Origin: Bacteroidales bacterium UBA3653
GTDB lineage: Bacteria; Bacteroidota; Bacteroidia; Bacteroidales; Paludibacteraceae
Assembly (NCBI GenBank): GCA_002373505.1
Contig: DFKE01000002.1
Span: 1-64,000, forward strand
Direction: 5' to 3'
DNA length: 64,000 nt
The notes below the pieces were generated by a model that did not search any database, was not told the origin of the DNA, and saw nothing but the letters and a program-made list of their open reading frames with translations. A program made the position numbers and the translations under genes. Each line of letters opens with the position of its first letter. The stretch's first letter is position 1. Shown piece by piece: positions 8,678 through 16,650 of this stretch.

Positions 8678-8708
8678 TTGCACGTTTCAAAAAAAAGTAG
8701 TAATTTTG
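8678..8708 (+). promoter_or_regulatory. Promoter for the SLC45-type transporter / SusCD series
   Basis: TTG at 8678-8680, 20-nt spacer (CAC...CAAAAAAAAGTAG), then TAATTTTG at 8701-8708. The start codon is at 8788. No second clear promoter is seen before susC, so read-through is plausible. Confidence 0.8.
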
Positions 8709-8787
8709 TGCTCGATTTGTAAAGTATATATAGCAAATGCTATAGACTTTGAACGGTAAATCGCAATTTAGTATTAACTAATCGACC

Positions 8788-10143
8788 ATGCAGAAACGGA
8801 ATTTATCCTTCACGCAGCTCTTTAATCTGAGCTTTGGATTTTTCGGAGTACAAATCGCCTATGCGTTGCAGAGCGCTAATATATCCCGCATCTTCGCTAC
8901 GCTGGGCGCTGACCCCCACACTTTGAGTTTCTTTTGGATCCTTCCTCCTCTGATGGGAATGATCGTTCAGCCTCTCGTCGGCAAGTATTCGGACAAGACA
9001 TGGACGCGTCTCGGGCGGCGCAAACCTTATTTACTCGTGGGCGCGCTCATCGCGCTCGCGGTGATGCTGCTTCTCCCGAACGCAGGTAACTTCAGCTTTG
9101 CGCAGTCTGCCTTCCTCGGGCTTAACGCAGCGATGTGGTTTGGTATCTTTAGCCTCATGTTCCTGGATACTTCTATCAATATCGCTATGCAGCCGTTTAA
9201 GATGATGGTCGGCGACATGGTCAACGAGGAGCAGAAAGGAACGGCGTATGCCATCCAGTCGGCTCTCTGTAATGCAGGATCCGTGGTCGGCTATCTCTTC
9301 CCGATCTTCTTTACATGGATCGGAATAGCCAATACGGCTCCCGAGGGAGTTATACCGGATTCCGTCAAATGGTCGTTCTATGCCGGAGCGGCTATCCTGA
9401 TTCTTTGTGTCCTTTATACTTTCGCTACCGTGAAGGAACTCAACCCGCAGGAGTACGCCGAGTTCCACGGCATTAAGGAGAAAGAAGACAAATCACAAAC
9501 TGCAAACGACAAATCGGAGGAAGGTTTCATAACCTTACTCCGCAAAGCGCCTTCCGCTTTCTGGACGGTCGGACTTGTCCAGTTCTTCTGCTGGGCGGCG
9601 TTCATGTATATGTGGACTTATTCGATCGGAGCTATTGCGGTTAACTGCTTCGGATGGGATGAAGCCTCTACTGCCGCTTTGGAATATCAGTCTGCCGGCG
9701 ATTGGGTAGGCGTGGTCTTCTGCGTTCAGGCGGTAGGATCACTCCTCTGGGCTATGGTGCTTCCGTTCTTGGAGAAACATACCGGCAACAAAGGTGCGTA
9801 CGCGATCTCCCTTATTGTAGGTGCAATCGGATTTATCTCCATCTGGTTTGTATCTAACCAATACGTCCTCTTCCTGAGTTACGCACTCATCGGAGCTGCT
9901 TGGGCTGCTATGCTCGCCCTCCCGTTCACCATCGTTACCAACGCCATCAAGGGCGGTAACATGGGATATTACCTCGGTCTCTTCAATTGCACCATCTGTA
10001 TCCCGCAGATCATCGCTGCCCTTTGCGGAGGACTACTCCTTAAATATGCATGCGCGCACGTACAAGCAGGTATGCTGGTCGTTGCCGGAGTACTCCTGCT
10101 CCTCGGTGCCGCCGCTGTCTTCCTCATCAAAGAGAAAGAATAA
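8788..10143 (+). CDS. SLC45-family MFS sugar transporter
   Basis: 451 residues with about 12 hydrophobic segments. The N-terminal block (LSFTQLFNLSFGFFGVQIAYALQ... ISRIFATLGADPH...FFWILPPLMGMIVQPLVGKYSDKTW) and the loop motif GRRKPYLLVGAL are typical of the SLC45/GPH-like sucrose-maltose group found in Bacteroidales polysaccharide loci. It should move an oligosaccharide or disaccharide across the inner membrane, probably with protons. The central cytoplasmic loop (about residues 230-247) contains a hydrophilic KEDKSQTANDKSEE stretch encoded by a repeated GACAAATC word (9484-9518). It lies 87 bp upstream of susC. With the GH2, galM and galK genes nearby, a beta-galactoside is the most likely cargo, but that is inferred. 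Confidence 0.9.
   Translation: MQKRNLSFTQLFNLSFGFFGVQIAYALQSANISRIFATLGADPHTLSFFWILPPLMGMIVQPLVGKYSDKTWTRLGRRKPYLLVGALIALAVMLLLPNAGNFSFAQSAFLGLNAAMWFGIFSLMFLDTSINIAMQPFKMMVGDMVNEEQKGTAYAIQSALCNAGSVVGYLFPIFFTWIGIANTAPEGVIPDSVKWSFYAGAAILILCVLYTFATVKELNPQEYAEFHGIKEKEDKSQTANDKSEEGFITLLRKAPSAFWTVGLVQFFCWAAFMYMWTYSIGAIAVNCFGWDEASTAALEYQSAGDWVGVVFCVQAVGSLLWAMVLPFLEKHTGNKGAYAISLIVGAIGFISIWFVSNQYVLFLSYALIGAAWAAMLALPFTIVTNAIKGGNMGYYLGLFNCTICIPQIIAALCGGLLLKYACAHVQAGMLVVAGVLLLLGAAAVFLIKEKE
9484..9518. repeat. GACAAATC word inside the transporter gene
   Basis: GACAAATCACAAACTGCAAA followed by CGACAAATCGG: two GACAAATC units around AAACTGCAAAC, in frame, in the loop between transmembrane halves. Same style as intergenic words, but I found no second copy in the window. 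Confidence 0.45.
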
Positions 10144-10149
10144 CCGAAA

Positions 10150-10192
10150 AAACACTAGGACCCTAGGATCCTAGGATACTAGAATACTATCA
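10150..10192. repeat. CTAGGAT word repeat before susC
   Basis: Words ACTAGGACC, CTAGGATC, CTAGGATA and CTAGAATA in tandem, CTAG-rich like the recQ leader array but with a different unit. Confidence 0.75.
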
Positions 10193-10230
10193 CAAACAAC
10201 AATAATACTTAATAAAAAACACACAAGCAA

Positions 10231-13200
10231 ATGAAAAACAATCTTCTTTCATTCCGCGCCGTGTTGATGGCTTTCCTGTTGATGACAGGAATGACCGCCT
10301 TTGCTCAGGTAGCCGTACAGGGTACGGTTACGGATGCTGCGAACGGCGAGCCTATTATCGGCGCATCTGTGCTGGAGATCGGTACTACCAATGGTACGAT
10401 CACCGATTTTGACGGTAATTTCTCCCTTACAGTCAAGCCGGGAGCTAAACTGTCTATCTCGTACATGGGTTATAAGACTCAGGAGTTGGCAGCCGCTGCT
10501 TCGATGGCTGTCCGCATGGGCGAGGATTCCGAACTCTTGGACGAAGTAGTCGTTGTCGGCTACGGTGTCGTTAAGAAAAACGATGCCACCGGTTCGGTTA
10601 CCGCTATCAAACCCGATGACATGAACAAGGGCCTCCAGACTACTGCTACCGACATGCTTTCCGGTAAAATTGCCGGTGTGGCTGTCACTTCGAACGACGG
10701 TACCCCTGGTGGTGGCGCTACGATCCGTATTCGTGGTGGATCATCTATGTCTGCCTCTAATGACCCGTTGATCGTCATTGACGGACTCGCTATGGATAAT
10801 GATGGTGTCAAGGGTGTGGCTAACCCGCTTGCAATGGTTAACCCTGCTGATATTGAGTCGTTTACCGTCCTCAAGGATGCTTCTGCTACCGCAATCTACG
10901 GTTCACGTGCTTCCAATGGTGTCATCATCATTACTACCAAGAAAGGTTCCGCTAACCAGAAACTCAAAGTCTCCTACAACGGTAACGTTTCCTTCGGTAC
11001 ACTGCTCAAAACAGTGGATGTGATGTCTGCTGAAGATCTCCGTTCATATGCGCAGGATCTGTATAATGATCAGGTGATGAACCCCGCTACCTATCGTCCG
11101 AAAGTGCTTAACTATCTCGGTGATGCGAATACAGACTGGCAACGCCAGATTTATCGCACGGCTATTTCTACCGACCATAACATCTCTTTGATGGGTGGTA
11201 CCAGGAACATGCCGTACCGCGTTTCTGTTGGTTATACCGACCAGAACGGTATTATCAAAACCTCTAACATGCAGCGCGTTACCGCTTCTATCAACCTCAA
11301 CCCGACTTTCTTGGATAAGCACTTGACCTTCAACCTTAATGCGAAGGGAATGTATATCTTCAACCGTTATGCTCCGGGCGTTGTAGGTGAGGCGGTTTCC
11401 TTTGATCCGACTCTCCCTGTTAAGGGTGAAGCTACCGGTTATCTTTCCGGTACTACGCTGGGGGCAAGCCAGACGGTTATTGATCAGATCTTTGGCGGCT
11501 ATTTCGGTTTCGCTCAACCGGGTACCTCTCTGAATGACTCTGAATGGGCTTACCAGCAGAACTCGCAATCTCCTCACAACCCGATGAGCTTGCTCAACTA
11601 TACAAATGACCGTGCTAATTCCGGTGCATTCGTTGGTAACCTGGAGGTAGATTATAAAATCCACGGTTTCGAAGACCTCCGTCTCCATGCAAACTTCGGT
11701 GCGGACTATTCGTATGGGAAACAGAGAAACACAATTAGTCCGTTGATCCAAAGCTCGGATAACAACTATTACGGATTTAACTCTATTAGTGAGGAATCGA
11801 AATACAACCTCTCCTTCAACGCGTACGCGCAGTACTATAAGGACTTTACGGAAGATCAGCATTTCGATGTAATGGTCGGAGGTGAGTACCAGAAGTTCCA
11901 CCGCGTAAGCAACTATCAGGAGTGGAGAATGTATCCGAATACGAATAATGATCCCAATCTCCGCAACTCGCAGAAGGATTTCAAGGAAGTGCCTTATGGT
12001 ACGCAATCTGCGCTCCTCTCGTTCTTCGGCCGTGCTAACTGGGTGGGATGGAATCAGGTAATGGCTACCGTTACACTCCGTGCCGATGGTTCGTCGCGTT
12101 TCGCTCCGCAACACCGTTGGGGTCTCTTCCCGTCTGTTGCACTCGGTTGGAAGATCAAAGAGACCTTCCTCAAGGATGTCAACTGGCTCAATGACCTCAA
12201 GCTCCGTCTCGGTTATGGTATCACCGGTCAGCAGAATGTGTCGGATGCGTTCCAGTATCTGGCTGAGTATGAGAAGAGTAAGTTGGGCTCATGGTCCACT
12301 CTTGGTGAACTGGCTACAGAGGTAGATCTGTCCAAACTCGTTGTTGACGAGGATTATAGAATAGGTCAAGACGGATATGTGTATTATCCTACTTTCCGCC
12401 CGAAAGTTTATAACCCTGATCTTACTTGGGAGAAAACTACTACCTACAACGCAGGTATCGACTATGCTTTCCTCAATAACCGTATTTCAGGTAGCTTGGA
12501 CTACTACTATCGTGTCACCAACGATTTGATCAACTATGTTATTGTTCCTGCAGGAACCAACTTCAAAACAAAGGCTTTGATGAACGTAGGTTCGTTGACC
12601 AACCAAGGTGTGGAGTTTGCTATCAATGCGGTAGCTATTGATATGAAGAATTTCAAATGGGACATTGGCTATAATGTGGCTTGGAATGACAACAGAATCC
12701 GCAACCTCTACGGTTACGATGACAACACTCCTGTACCGGATGCTAACTCCGGCGTAGGTAATGGTGTCTTGGTTCAGGCACACGCTGTAGGACAACCGAT
12801 TTCTTCTTTCTATGTCTATGATACAAAAATTGATCCGAATACCGGACAGTATTATCTGATTGATCAGGATCATCCTGACCTCCTGCCTTCTGACCCGGGT
12901 TACGAGATCACGGCAGAGAAAGACAAAATCTTCTATCACAGCCCTGCTGCCCCTGTTACGATGGGCTTCAATACCAAGTTCCAGTTCTACGGAGTTGACC
13001 TCGGTATCGCGTTCCACGCTAACATTGGTAACTATGTGTACAACTCGGCACTTCAGGATCAGATGCAGTACATGACCTCTATCTATGATGCCAAGTTTGA
13101 TGGTTATCACAACCTCAGTAGAAACGCATATAATTCGTACTATACGGACAACTATCAGATCCGTAACGAAACGAACGGTATGTTGACTACCTATTTCGTT

Positions 13201-13416
13201 CAGAACGCTTCGTTCCTCCGCTGCGATAACATTACCCTCGGTTACTCCTTCGCTCCGAAGAATAACAAAGTTAACGGACGTGTTTACTGCACGGTTTCCA
13301 ATCCGTTCGTAGTGACTGCATACAAGGGTCTTGATCCGGAAATCCCGAGTGGACGTGATACGAATATCTATCCGCGCTGTATGACTACAGTGGTTGGTCT
13401 GTCACTGAATTTCTAA
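10231..13416 (+). CDS. SusC/RagA-family TonB-dependent outer-membrane transporter
   Basis: 1061 residues. Signal peptide MKNNLLSFRAVLMAFLLMTG...AFA-Q, then a CarboxypepD_reg-like domain (residues about 30-105, VQGTVTDAANGEPIIGASVL...TDFDGNFSLTV), the DEVVVVGYG segment that marks the SusC family, a plug domain (PDDMNKGLQTTATDMLSGKIAG...IRIRGGSSMSASNDPLIVIDG) and a long beta-barrel ending in GLSLNF with a terminal aromatic residue. It imports glycans across the outer membrane with its SusD lid, encoded 26 bp downstream. The ligand cannot be read from sequence; the surrounding galactose genes suggest a galactoside. Confidence 0.97.
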   Translation: MKNNLLSFRAVLMAFLLMTGMTAFAQVAVQGTVTDAANGEPIIGASVLEIGTTNGTITDFDGNFSLTVKPGAKLSISYMGYKTQELAAAASMAVRMGEDSELLDEVVVVGYGVVKKNDATGSVTAIKPDDMNKGLQTTATDMLSGKIAGVAVTSNDGTPGGGATIRIRGGSSMSASNDPLIVIDGLAMDNDGVKGVANPLAMVNPADIESFTVLKDASATAIYGSRASNGVIIITTKKGSANQKLKVSYNGNVSFGTLLKTVDVMSAEDLRSYAQDLYNDQVMNPATYRPKVLNYLGDANTDWQRQIYRTAISTDHNISLMGGTRNMPYRVSVGYTDQNGIIKTSNMQRVTASINLNPTFLDKHLTFNLNAKGMYIFNRYAPGVVGEAVSFDPTLPVKGEATGYLSGTTLGASQTVIDQIFGGYFGFAQPGTSLNDSEWAYQQNSQSPHNPMSLLNYTNDRANSGAFVGNLEVDYKIHGFEDLRLHANFGADYSYGKQRNTISPLIQSSDNNYYGFNSISEESKYNLSFNAYAQYYKDFTEDQHFDVMVGGEYQKFHRVSNYQEWRMYPNTNNDPNLRNSQKDFKEVPYGTQSALLSFFGRANWVGWNQVMATVTLRADGSSRFAPQHRWGLFPSVALGWKIKETFLKDVNWLNDLKLRLGYGITGQQNVSDAFQYLAEYEKSKLGSWSTLGELATEVDLSKLVVDEDYRIGQDGYVYYPTFRPKVYNPDLTWEKTTTYNAGIDYAFLNNRISGSLDYYYRVTNDLINYVIVPAGTNFKTKALMNVGSLTNQGVEFAINAVAIDMKNFKWDIGYNVAWNDNRIRNLYGYDDNTPVPDANSGVGNGVLVQAHAVGQPISSFYVYDTKIDPNTGQYYLIDQDHPDLLPSDPGYEITAEKDKIFYHSPAAPVTMGFNTKFQFYGVDLGIAFHANIGNYVYNSALQDQMQYMTSIYDAKFDGYHNLSRNAYNSYYTDNYQIRNETNGMLTTYFVQNASFLRCDNITLGYSFAPKNNKVNGRVYCTVSNPFVVTAYKGLDPEIPSGRDTNIYPRCMTTVVGLSLNF

Positions 13417-13442
13417 TGTTGCACGGCTAATAATATACAATT

Positions 13443-15221
13443 ATGAAAAACAATAGTATCAAATTATTTCTCGCAGCATCGTTAGCATTGGCGTTTACTG
13501 CGTGCATGAATTTGGAACCCATTGATCCTAACTCTACTCAGGTTACTTCTGAGAACAAGGAGCAAGTGCTGAATTCATTATTTGCGAAACTCTATTGCTC
13601 GTTTGTTCAAACGGGACAAGGAGATGGAAATATGGATGTAATCGCTGATGACGAAGGTTATAGCGGTTTCTATCGTACCATGTGTGTGCTCAACGAGTAT
13701 CCGACCGATGCCGGTTGGTGGACTTGGCGTAACGATGCTGGTACTTCGGATCTGCTGTTGATTTCATGGACTTCTGCCAACCAGTTTGTATCCATCCTCT
13801 ATAACCGTCTTAACTACGGTGTGACAATGGCAAACCTTTATCTGGACATGACGGAAGGTACTACGGACCCGGAGATGATCCATCGCCGTGCTGAAGTACG
13901 CTTCATCCGTGCCTTCAACTACTACTACCTGTTGGATATGTTCGGTAATGTGCCATTTACGGTTAAACCTTCTACGGCTAACCCGGAGCAGATCGACCGC
14001 GCCAGCCTTTATGAGTGGCTTGTCGATGAGATAGAGAATGGTCACACAGGAAAGACCTATATCAATCATAAGACGGGTGAACCTCTCACTTCTTATAAGG
14101 TGACTGGTGATGCTGATCATGGTTTCCTTCAGGATCTTAACGACAAAGGTGCTACAACCATTTATCGTATCTCCAAGCCGGCTGCTTACATGCTTCTCGC
14201 GCGTATCTACCTCAATGCAGAGGTTTATACCGGTACCCCGCAATGGGCTAAAGCAGAAGAGGCGGCTACCAAGGTAATTGAGGATTTCCCGACCCTGCAC
14301 CCTGTTTATGCACAGATCTTCATGGGCGATAACGACAAGGTGGCTGCAGATGAGATGGTGCTTCTCGCTGCTTGTGATGGCGTAGAGGCTCGTACTTACG
14401 CAGGATCACAGTATGCCATTAGTGCTTGCCGTAGCAACAAGATGAACCCCTGCGGTACTTCGGATAACAGCTGGGGATGCTGGCGTTCAAGTCCTGAATT
14501 GATTGCTAAGTTCGGTAACTTCCAAGGAAAGACCCCTGCTGAGATTGAAGCTCTTGGTGGTGCTGCTGATGAATTCGACATGCCGGCAATTGCCGGTGAC
14601 GACCGAGCCATGTTCTCTGCTTCGAATATCAATCCTGCGGATAGCACAGTGAATGCAAAATCATTCCTGGGTAATGTACCTGCAAGCGGTTCCGGTTTCG
14701 ATGACTGCTGGGGAATTTGCAAATGGACTAACTTCTATTCCACAGAGTTTGATGCTACGCTTCACCCGCTCAATGACGATCACGCTTCGCCGCGTCATGA
14801 CTCCAAATATACAGACACGGATGTTCCTTTGATGCGTGCAGCCGAAGCATTCCTCACCCGCGCAGAGGCTCGCTATCGTCAAAATAAATCAGAGGCGCTC
14901 AATGATATCAACACCGTTCGTAACCGTGCGCACGCTACTCCGCTGCCTGCTATCACGGATGACGAGATGTTGGACGAGTGGCTTCGCGAGTTCTATCATG
15001 AGGGACGCCGCCGTACTGATCTTATCCGTTGGGGACAGTTTGTAGGAGAAAAAGCTACCCGCCACTGGGAAGGTCGAGGAGGCGAAGGAAAGAAGTCCTT
15101 TGATTCCCCCGATGCTTGGAATACGGAAGCAGTATCCATTGATGCGCATTACGCACTCTATCCTATTCCTGAAACAGAGATGGTGGTTAACCCCAACCTC
15201 GTTCAGAACCCGGGATATTAA
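13443..15221 (+). CDS. SusD/RagB-family glycan-binding lipoprotein
   Basis: 592 residues. Lipoprotein signal with a predicted lipidated Cys21 (LALAFTAC-MNLEP). The SusD fold is shown by the N-terminal EVRFIRAFNYYYLLDMFGNVPF motif (TPR-like helices), the KPAAYMLLARIYLNAEVYTG block, and the C-terminal FLTRAEARYRQN...DINTVRNRA...EFYHEGRRRTDLIRWGQF region. It forms the hinged extracellular lid of the SusC transporter encoded immediately upstream. Same operon as the SusC and the downstream lipoprotein (69 bp gap). Length is a little above the usual 500-580. Confidence 0.96.
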   Translation: MKNNSIKLFLAASLALAFTACMNLEPIDPNSTQVTSENKEQVLNSLFAKLYCSFVQTGQGDGNMDVIADDEGYSGFYRTMCVLNEYPTDAGWWTWRNDAGTSDLLLISWTSANQFVSILYNRLNYGVTMANLYLDMTEGTTDPEMIHRRAEVRFIRAFNYYYLLDMFGNVPFTVKPSTANPEQIDRASLYEWLVDEIENGHTGKTYINHKTGEPLTSYKVTGDADHGFLQDLNDKGATTIYRISKPAAYMLLARIYLNAEVYTGTPQWAKAEEAATKVIEDFPTLHPVYAQIFMGDNDKVAADEMVLLAACDGVEARTYAGSQYAISACRSNKMNPCGTSDNSWGCWRSSPELIAKFGNFQGKTPAEIEALGGAADEFDMPAIAGDDRAMFSASNINPADSTVNAKSFLGNVPASGSGFDDCWGICKWTNFYSTEFDATLHPLNDDHASPRHDSKYTDTDVPLMRAAEAFLTRAEARYRQNKSEALNDINTVRNRAHATPLPAITDDEMLDEWLREFYHEGRRRTDLIRWGQFVGEKATRHWEGRGGEGKKSFDSPDAWNTEAVSIDAHYALYPIPETEMVVNPNLVQNPGY

Positions 15222-15290
15222 GTTATGAAATTCATCATAAAGGATGATATTTAACAACAAATCAACATTAATTAACTTAAAATTTAGATT

Positions 15291-16400
15291 ATGAAACTGA
15301 ACAAAGTTTTTGCTGCTTTGATGGCAGTTGTAACATTGGTTGCATTCTCTGCTTGTAACAAAGAGAGTCAGGATGTTATCAAACTCAAGCTTAACAAAGC
15401 AAACCTGACGGTAGGTCAGACTTACACTGTTCCTGTAGAGAAGGCTTCCGGTGACATCACCTGGACTTCCTCTAACGAGGCTGTAGCTACTGTTGACGCT
15501 CAGGGTACTATTACCGCTGTAGCAGAGGGTAGCTCCGCTGTAAAGGCTACTGTAGGTAAGGCTTCTGCTACTGTTGACGTTACTGTAACCGCAGGCGGTC
15601 AAACCGGTGGTGCTCCGGATTTGGATGCTCCTGAGGCTGGCAAATTGCTCGTTGTTATTGAGATCCCTGCAGGTACTGAGTGCAACGGTATCGCTTTGAA
15701 GGGTACATTCGATGGTGAAACATGGTCGAATGAAAACACTTACCTCGGCGAGGATGGTGCACAGACTCCGGTAGATGGCAAAATCTACAAATTCGAGGCT
15801 ATCAAGGACTATGCTAACTGGTACAAAGTAGAGATCCCGATGACGGAAGCTCTCGAGTTCAAGGTTTGCTTGATTTATGCGAACGATGGTAGCTGGCAAG
15901 GACAAGGAGAAGACGTAGCTCTCCATAGCTGCAACTACTCTTCTGTAGCTCCGAAGATTGATGGTGGTCAGTGCAAAGAATTCAATGCAACTACCGGTCT
16001 GCTTTACCTCTCTATCGGCAAATGGCACGATTCCGAGTGTGCAGTTAAGGTTGAGCACGATTACGTCATTAGCGTAAAAGTTCCGACCTGCTCAGAGGTA
16101 ACTCCTGAACTTGTTGGTGAGTTTGACGGATGGTCTGGTACTGCTCTTACCAAAGATGGTGAGGTATGGAAAGCTAATGTCCATGCTTGGGAAGGCTGCG
16201 AGTTTAAAGTTCGTGAGGCTGGCGATACGGATTGGAAGAACCAGATCCAGTATTACATTCCTGCTGACCTGGAGAATGATGTTCAAGCATCATGGGCTGA
16301 TGCTCAGAACTCCAAACTGGGCTCAGAGCTCAATGTTACATTGGACTTCTCTGACGGTGAGCAATATCGTTGGACTGTATGTGGCGGTGGCGCAGAGTAA
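15291..16400 (+). CDS. Surface lipoprotein with a bacterial Ig-like (BIG2) domain, probable glycan-binding protein
   Basis: 369 residues. Lipoprotein signal with probable lipidated Cys22 (VVTLVAFSAC-NKES). Residues about 30-105 form a BIG2-type Ig domain (LNKANLTVGQTYTV...ITWTSSNEAVATVDAQGTITAVAEGSS). The rest comprises two beta-rich modules with aromatic and charged residues (ALKGTFDGETWS..., PELVGEFDGWSGTALTKDGEVWKANV) that resemble starch-binding-like folds. Third gene after SusC/SusD, the place where surface glycan-binding proteins (SusE/F analogues) are normally found; function assigned from position and architecture, not from a close family match. Followed by a strong terminator. Confidence 0.7.
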   Translation: MKLNKVFAALMAVVTLVAFSACNKESQDVIKLKLNKANLTVGQTYTVPVEKASGDITWTSSNEAVATVDAQGTITAVAEGSSAVKATVGKASATVDVTVTAGGQTGGAPDLDAPEAGKLLVVIEIPAGTECNGIALKGTFDGETWSNENTYLGEDGAQTPVDGKIYKFEAIKDYANWYKVEIPMTEALEFKVCLIYANDGSWQGQGEDVALHSCNYSSVAPKIDGGQCKEFNATTGLLYLSIGKWHDSECAVKVEHDYVISVKVPTCSEVTPELVGEFDGWSGTALTKDGEVWKANVHAWEGCEFKVREAGDTDWKNQIQYYIPADLENDVQASWADAQNSKLGSELNVTLDFSDGEQYRWTVCGGGAE

Positions 16401-16497
16401 TTCCCATCAAATAGTTAGTCTGCTGATATGTTAGATAGATAATTAACTACTCAAAATAGTCAATTAAACAATTAACGAAAGCATACTAACCAAAAAG

Positions 16498-16535
16498 ATA
16501 GCCCGGGCAATCGCCCGGGCTATTCTTTTCTTTGT
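16498..16535. terminator. Rho-independent terminator after the SusCD operon
   Basis: Perfect 11-bp stem ATAGCCCGGGC / GCCCGGGCTAT with an AATC loop, followed by a T-rich tail. It lies between convergent units and may serve both. Confidence 0.92.
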
Positions 16536-16574
16536 CTCCTCGAACCCTACGTACTGGTAACGATGTGGTTACGG

Positions 16575-16650
16575 GAAAGACTCCTAAATGACTCCTAAAT
16601 GACCCTTAATTGAGTCTTAAATGACCCTTCAGTAACTCTTAAGTCACTCC
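16575..16650. repeat. GACTCCTAAAT word repeat
   Basis: About six degenerate copies of a GA(C/G)(T/C)C(C/T)TAAAT word fill the space from the terminator to the stop codon of the GH2 gene. Confidence 0.75.

Larger units (their letters stand above)
7526..8787. other. 1.26-kb gene-free region between recQ and the transporter gene
   Basis: Divergent intergenic region. From left to right it holds a short T-rich stretch, the CTAGTCCT word array (7607-7975), the recQ promoter (8033-8063), pyrimidine-rich DNA, G-rich palindromic repeats (8216-8364), a CCAAGGATAA repeat (8396-8441), a TATATATA-rich patch (8465-8505) and the transporter promoter (8678-8708). Short open frames here are products of the repeats; I see no real gene. 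Confidence 0.75.

Noticed and set aside
11044..12114. Long minus-strand frames opposite susC, the TonB receptor and the large surface protein
   Set aside because: Antisense to strong genes, without signal peptide, domains or plausible start context.
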